Assembly (NCBI GenBank): GCA_946626755.1
Contig: CAMOUW010000007.1
Location: 1 to 37,470 of the forward strand
Length of the DNA: 37,470 nt
Origin: an uncultured Clostridia bacterium
GTDB taxonomy: Bacteria; Bacillota; Clostridia; Lachnospirales; Lachnospiraceae
Reading direction: 5' to 3'
In this document: one piece after another, positions 36,244 to 37,470 of the stretch
How positions within the stretch are numbered: position 1 is the stretch's first letter
Layout of the letters: each line of letters opens with the position of its first letter
Notes under the pieces: model-generated
The model's input: the letters and a program-made list of their open reading frames with translations, nothing else
Database searches by the model: none
What the model was told of the DNA's origin: nothing
Translations under genes and position numbers: made by a program

Positions 36244-36732
36244 ATGGACTTAAACAGAGCTATTTTAGATATACTTGAAAAAAACAGCCGTATAACACCT
36301 GCAGAACTGGCTGTCAGGCTGGATGCAGATGAGGCTGATATTGTAAATGCTATCGCCAAAATGGAAGATGACGGGATCATTTGCGGATATCTGTCTCTTA
36401 TCAATCATGAAAAGCTGGGGGATGATAAGGTGACAGCTCTTATAGAGGTAAGAGTTACCCCTCAGAAGGGAGACGGTTTTGACAGCATTGCAAAAAAAAT
36501 CTACAGATATGATGAAGTACAGGCTGTATATCTTATGTCGGGAGGATTTGATTTTACTGTTATTGTAGAAGGTAAATCCATGAGGGACGTGGCAATGTTT
36601 GTTTCAGGCAAACTGGCGGTTTTAGATCAGGTGCTTAGTACCGCTACCCATTTTGTATTGAGAAGATACAAGGATCATGGTATAGAATTTGAAAAAAGAA
36701 AAGAAGACGAAAGGATGCGTATTACACCATGA
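36244..36732 (+). CDS. Lrp/AsnC family transcription regulator
   Basis: A 162-residue feast/famine regulator. Seen: an N-terminal winged helix-turn-helix (about 3-48, DLNRAILDILEKNSRITP and EADIVNAIAKMEDDGII) and a C-terminal RAM/AsnC domain (about 60-145) with VQAVYLMSGGFDFTVIVEG, the ligand-binding fold that senses amino acids. The start lies after AAGGAGGGTTGATGATCT. Its stop overlaps the next gene's ATG (ATGA), so it is translationally coupled to an aminotransferase, which suggests that it senses that enzyme's substrate or product. Confidence 0.92.
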   Translation: MDLNRAILDILEKNSRITPAELAVRLDADEADIVNAIAKMEDDGIICGYLSLINHEKLGDDKVTALIEVRVTPQKGDGFDSIAKKIYRYDEVQAVYLMSGGFDFTVIVEGKSMRDVAMFVSGKLAVLDQVLSTATHFVLRRYKDHGIEFEKRKEDERMRITP

Positions 36733-37470
36733 GAGATCCTATAGCAAAAAGTATCAAATCCATAGCGCCTTCAGGTATCAGGAAGTTTTTTGATGTGGTC
36801 AATGATATGCCCCATGCTATTTCTCTTGGGGTGGGTGAACCTGATTTCGAAACGCCATGGGGGGTGAGAGAGGCCGGGATAAAGTCTCTTGAAAACGGAA
36901 AGACTTTTTATACATCAAATATGGGGATGCCTTCCTTACGCAAAGAGATAAGTAATTATGTTGAAAGAAAATACGGACCGTCTTATGATCCTGAAGATGA
37001 GATTTTAGTGACGGTAGGAGGTAGTGAGGCTATCGACCTGGCTTTACGCTGTCTGACAGATCCCGGAGACGAGGTTCTTATTCCCCAGCCGTCTTATGTT
37101 TCTTATCTTCCTTGTACGGTTATGGCAGGTGGAACTCCCGTGATCATAGAACTGAAAGAGGAAAATGAATTCAGGCTTACGCCGGAGGAGCTGAAGGCGG
37201 CTGTTACTCCCGCATCGAAGGTGCTTGTTCTTCCTTTTCCGAACAATCCGACAGGAGCAGTTATGACGAAAGAGGATCTGGAAAAACTTCTGCCTGTTAT
37301 AATTGAAAATGATCTGATAGTTTTGTCTGATGAGATATATGCGGAGCTTACTTATGGCGGGAAACATGTAAGTATAGCGTCTTTGCCCGGTATGAGGGAA
37401 AGGACGATCCTTATAAACGGATTTTCCAAGGCCTTTGCCATGACCGGATGGAGACTGGGTTATGCCTGCG
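36729..37470 (+). CDS. PLP-dependent aminotransferase, cut by the window end
   Basis: The first 247 codons of a fold-type I aminotransferase that continues past the window. Seen: SLGVGEPDFETP (32-43), a YTSNMGMPSLR block (61-71), VTVGGSEAIDLAL (94-106), FPNNPTGAVM (170-179), the pyridine-binding Asp201 in LSDEIYAELTY, and the Schiff-base Lys234 in NGFSKAFAMTGWRLGY. This resembles the PatA/AspC-like group. The ATG overlaps the stop of the Lrp-type regulator gene. The substrate cannot be fixed from the half seen. Confidence 0.9.
   Translation, partial: MRDPIAKSIKSIAPSGIRKFFDVVNDMPHAISLGVGEPDFETPWGVREAGIKSLENGKTFYTSNMGMPSLRKEISNYVERKYGPSYDPEDEILVTVGGSEAIDLALRCLTDPGDEVLIPQPSYVSYLPCTVMAGGTPVIIELKEENEFRLTPEELKAAVTPASKVLVLPFPNNPTGAVMTKEDLEKLLPVIIENDLIVLSDEIYAELTYGGKHVSIASLPGMRERTILINGFSKAFAMTGWRLGYAC

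Overview
The window is a gene-dense, moderately AT-rich bacterial chromosome segment. It reads as a low-GC Gram-positive anaerobe, most likely a Lachnospiraceae-type Clostridia. The reasons are strong AGGAGG-type ribosome sites before nearly every gene, the order hrcA-grpE-dnaK-dnaJ behind a perfect CIRCE operator, a class 1B pyrK-pyrD pair, a QueH-type epoxyqueuosine reductase, and DUF1836 and Nif11-like proteins. The assignment to family is inference. I saw no tRNA, rRNA, CRISPR array, insertion sequence, phage gene or origin. No gene-free stretch exceeds 300 bases; the longest gap is 9897-10189.

Layout. (1) 1-8524: the end of a peptide/nickel-type ABC importer operon (two ATPases), a terminator, then a five-gene transport and methyltransferase operon: two ABC-exporter half transporters, two paralogous SAM methyltransferases and a MATE efflux pump. 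The substrate is unknown. (2) 8526-11455: on the minus strand, a protein made of three fused RidA domains, the most unusual gene in the window; divergent from it is a CapA-like lipoprotein. (3) 11481-18977: translation genes (rpmE, prmC, prfA), then hom, an RNase H1, an aminotransferase, hisC and queH. (4) 18981-20029: a probable beta-rich envelope protein and a membrane zinc-ribbon protein, behind a strong promoter. (5) 20151-26751: guaB, argS, a GT2 glycosyltransferase, pyrC and a Nif11-like small protein. (6) 26837-29813: pyrK-pyrD, with coaBC convergent. (7) 29931-35096: the HrcA-controlled heat-shock operon, closed by a bidirectional terminator. (8) 35111-37470: an unknown 92-residue protein, divergent from a DUF1836 regulator, an Lrp/AsnC regulator and an aminotransferase cut by the window end.

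How it works together. Most of the window is core metabolism and information processing: pyrimidine (pyrC, pyrK, pyrD), purine (guaB), amino acid (hom, hisC, aminotransferases), CoA (coaBC), translation termination (prmC modifies the factor made by prfA) and proteostasis. The accessory parts are the transporter/methyltransferase operon, the triple RidA with its structured divergent promoter region, the Nif11-like protein and the DUF1836 divergon. Several promoters share an extended -10 (TGTTA) at exactly 17 bases from the -35, which looks like a preferred sigma-A promoter form in this genome.
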